NCBI GenBank assembly: GCA_027858595.1
Contig: JAQICK010000129.1
Coordinates: 1 to 8,069 of the forward strand
Reading direction: 5' to 3'
Length of the DNA stretch: 8,069 nucleotides
Source: Melioribacteraceae bacterium
Lineage (GTDB): Bacteria; Bacteroidota; Ignavibacteria; Ignavibacteriales; Melioribacteraceae
This document shows positions 6,565 to 8,069 of this stretch, one piece after another. The position numbers and the translations under genes were made by a program. How positions within the stretch are numbered: the first letter of the stretch is position 1; every line of letters starts with the position of its first letter. Under the pieces are notes generated by a model. It was given only the letters and a program-made list of their open reading frames with translations. It was not told the origin of the DNA and ran no database searches.

Positions 6565-7946
6565 CAGCCAATAATAAAGAGAGTGATAAAAGTCATGTAA
6601 ATTAAAAGTCCAATAATATCATTCATAGTTGAAACAAAAGGGCCAGTTGCAACCGCCGGATCTATGTTTGCTTTTTTCAAAATAATTGGAATGGAGGCAC
6701 CAAGCATAGTTGCAAAAATAATAATTGCAAAAAGTGAAAACGATAGAATAGTTAAAAAGTAAATATCTTCAAAAAAGAAAAAGGTTGTTAGAAAAAGAAT
6801 AGAAGCGATAACAATACCATTTAAAAGTGCAACCAAGAGTTCTTTAAATAATTTCCGCAATGATTCTTTTAACCATATTTTACCACCACTTAGACCTTTA
6901 ACCATTACAATTGCGGCTTGATTTCCAGTACTTCCACCCATTGCCATTACAACTGGAAAAAAGAATGCTGCAATTGTTATTTGTTCCAAAACATACTGGT
7001 ACTTTGAAAGAACAAAAACTCCAAATAATTCAATTACTAAAGCAATTAGTAACCAAGGCAATCTTATGCGAGAAATTCTAAAAATAGAATCGGTTGATTC
7101 TTGTTCTTCAGAAAGACCAGCCATTTTTTGAATATCTTCATCAGCTTCTTCTTGGATAACATCTACGATATCGTCAATAGTAATACGCCCAAGCATAACT
7201 TTATTTTCATCAACTACCGGAATTGCAACAAGGTCATACTTTTTCATCAAGTTTGCAACCTCTTCCTGATCAACATCTGGAGTAACATAGATGAGGTCTT
7301 CTTCCATCACAGCAGTAATTTTTGTACGGAGAGAATTTGTTAAAAGCGACTTAAGTGAAACAATTCCAACGAGAACTTCTTCTTCGTTCAGTACATATAT
7401 GTGATATATCTGATCAAAATTTTCTTCATTATTTCTAACTTCTCTAATTGCAGCTCCGATGGTTTCATAATCCTCAACAGCAACAAAGTCGCTACTCATT
7501 ATACCACCAGCAGTCTCTTCATCATATTTCAGCAGTTCTTTTACATCTTCGGAATCTTCTGCATCCATTTTTTCAAGAACTTTTCCTGCAACATCTTCTG
7601 GTAATTCGCTTAAAATATCTGTTGCATCATCTGTTTCTAACTCATCTAAAATACTCAAAATTTTTGCAGTATCAGTTTCACTTAAAATCTTTTCACGAAG
7701 ATTTTCGTCAATTTCAGTAATAACTTCGCCAGCAGTTTCGGTATTGAGTAGTTCAAAGAGGTATTTTGCAATTGAGGTGTTAGAGTGGTTAATTATTTCG
7801 GCAATATCTGCGGAGTGAATATCAGCAAAAAGAGTTATCAGAGTAGAAGAGGATTTTTCCTTAACTAAATTGGAGATGTTTTCAAGTAGTTCACTATCTA
7901 CTTGTATAACTTCCTTAACTAATATTTTGTCGTTATTTTCTTCCAT
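6564..7946 (-). CDS. mgtE: Magnesium transporter/channel MgtE
   Basis: A 460-residue Mg2+ channel of the inner membrane, gated by intracellular Mg2+; the Thermus family member is about 450 residues. Order: acidic superhelical N domain (about 20-140); CBS1 (147-205) starting at ETAGGIMSSDFVAV; CBS2 (209-268) with VMEEDLIYV and IPVVDENKVMLG; plug helix (about 268-292); then five membrane segments (about 295-315, 325-345, 365-390, 395-420, 437-459). Pore signatures are intact: FPVVMAMGGSTGNQA (330-344) and DPAVATGPFVSTMNDIIG (429-446), where D443 should match the selectivity-filter Asp of the Thermus protein. Many Asp and Glu in the N and CBS domains fit Mg2+ sensing. The ATG overlaps the end of ksgA by 14 bases and the stop overlaps the PAP2 start by one base, so it lies within an operon. 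The ksgA-mgtE pairing recurs in Bacteroidota-like genomes (recalled). No Mg2+ riboswitch is visible, as expected for an internal operon gene. Confidence 0.97.
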   Translation of the reverse strand: MEENNDKILVKEVIQVDSELLENISNLVKEKSSSTLITLFADIHSADIAEIINHSNTSIAKYLFELLNTETAGEVITEIDENLREKILSETDTAKILSILDELETDDATDILSELPEDVAGKVLEKMDAEDSEDVKELLKYDEETAGGIMSSDFVAVEDYETIGAAIREVRNNEENFDQIYHIYVLNEEEVLVGIVSLKSLLTNSLRTKITAVMEEDLIYVTPDVDQEEVANLMKKYDLVAIPVVDENKVMLGRITIDDIVDVIQEEADEDIQKMAGLSEEQESTDSIFRISRIRLPWLLIALVIELFGVFVLSKYQYVLEQITIAAFFFPVVMAMGGSTGNQAAIVMVKGLSGGKIWLKESLRKLFKELLVALLNGIVIASILFLTTFFFFEDIYFLTILSFSLFAIIIFATMLGASIPIILKKANIDPAVATGPFVSTMNDIIGLLIYMTFITLFIIG

Positions 7947-8067
7947 TTATTCTTTTGTTCTTCTGCAATTCACTTGCTAGGTAAATGAATTCATCTATGC
8001 TTAAAGTTTCTGCTCGTCTTGAAAAATCTAGATCAATTGTATCTAGATTATAACTTACAAATATACT
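7933..8067 (-). CDS. rsmA: 16S rRNA dimethyladenosine transferase KsgA/RsmA, C-terminal end only
   Basis: An open frame enters from the right edge of the window and ends at TAA (7933-7935), giving 44 residues. They include LDFSRRAETLSIDEFIYLA, which matches the conserved C-terminal end of KsgA/RsmA proteins (R-[PA]-E-x-LS-x-x-[ED]-F-x-x-L). That enzyme dimethylates two adjacent adenines in helix 45 of 16S rRNA during small-subunit maturation. The catalytic SAM domain lies outside the window. The frame overlaps the mgtE start by 14 bases, putting mgtE directly downstream and probably translationally linked. The identification rests on a short tail plus the recurring ksgA-mgtE gene order, so another protein with a similar end is possible but unlikely. 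Confidence 0.75.
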   Translation of the reverse strand, partial: SIFVSYNLDTIDLDFSRRAETLSIDEFIYLASELQKNKRINGRK

Positions 8068-8069
8068 AT

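Noticed and set aside
7101..7720. Plus-strand open frames antisense to mgtE
   Set aside because: They are low-complexity, Phe/Ile/Ser/His-rich translations that mirror the acidic N-terminal and CBS codons of mgtE; no independent coding evidence.

Overview
The window is AT-rich (roughly one third G+C by eye) and bacterial. It looks like the Bacteroidota/Chlorobi/Ignavibacteria part of the tree. The pointers are the run of a ksgA (rsmA) tail followed by mgtE, a menaquinone-type MenG/UbiE methyltransferase, a multi-PAS soluble sensor kinase, and a DUF4372/IS4-type transposase remnant. Clear AGGAG/AGAGG ribosome-binding sites precede several starts. That fits Ignavibacteria-like lineages better than classical Bacteroidetes, which usually lack them. 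This placement is inference, not a measured result.

Layout: (1) Positions 1-3417, minus strand, hold a two-component signalling pair. A 1054-residue cytoplasmic histidine kinase (receiver, two PAS, GAF, two PAS, HisKA, HATPase) is followed by a separate response regulator. The two genes share a 4-base ATGA overlap, and the regulator runs off the left edge. (2) Positions 3418-4313 are an accessory patch. They hold a palindromic intergenic repeat and a broken IS4-like transposase with one extra base and no C-terminal half. (3) Positions 4443-4814, plus strand, carry a 123-residue protein I do not recognise. (4) Positions 4843-4883 are a second palindromic repeat between convergent genes, placed where a bidirectional terminator would be expected. 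(5) Positions 4917-8067, minus strand, are a tightly overlapped operon: the ksgA tail (unmarked because its start lies outside the window), mgtE, a PAP2-family membrane phosphatase, and menG. The overlaps are 14, 1 and 23 bases.

The operon joins rRNA maturation, Mg2+ homeostasis, membrane phospholipid or isoprenoid phosphate chemistry, and the last methylation of menaquinone. It is a housekeeping cluster whose overlaps imply one transcript with translational coupling. The kinase/regulator pair is the main sensory module. Its receiver-first layout and a four-cysteine PAS domain suggest a phosphorelay with possible metal or redox sensing. I see no CRISPR array, tRNA, rRNA, phage genes or obvious defence system, and nothing that I would call a new biological system. 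The best candidates for follow-up are the Cys-rich PAS domain, the orphan gene and the repeats.
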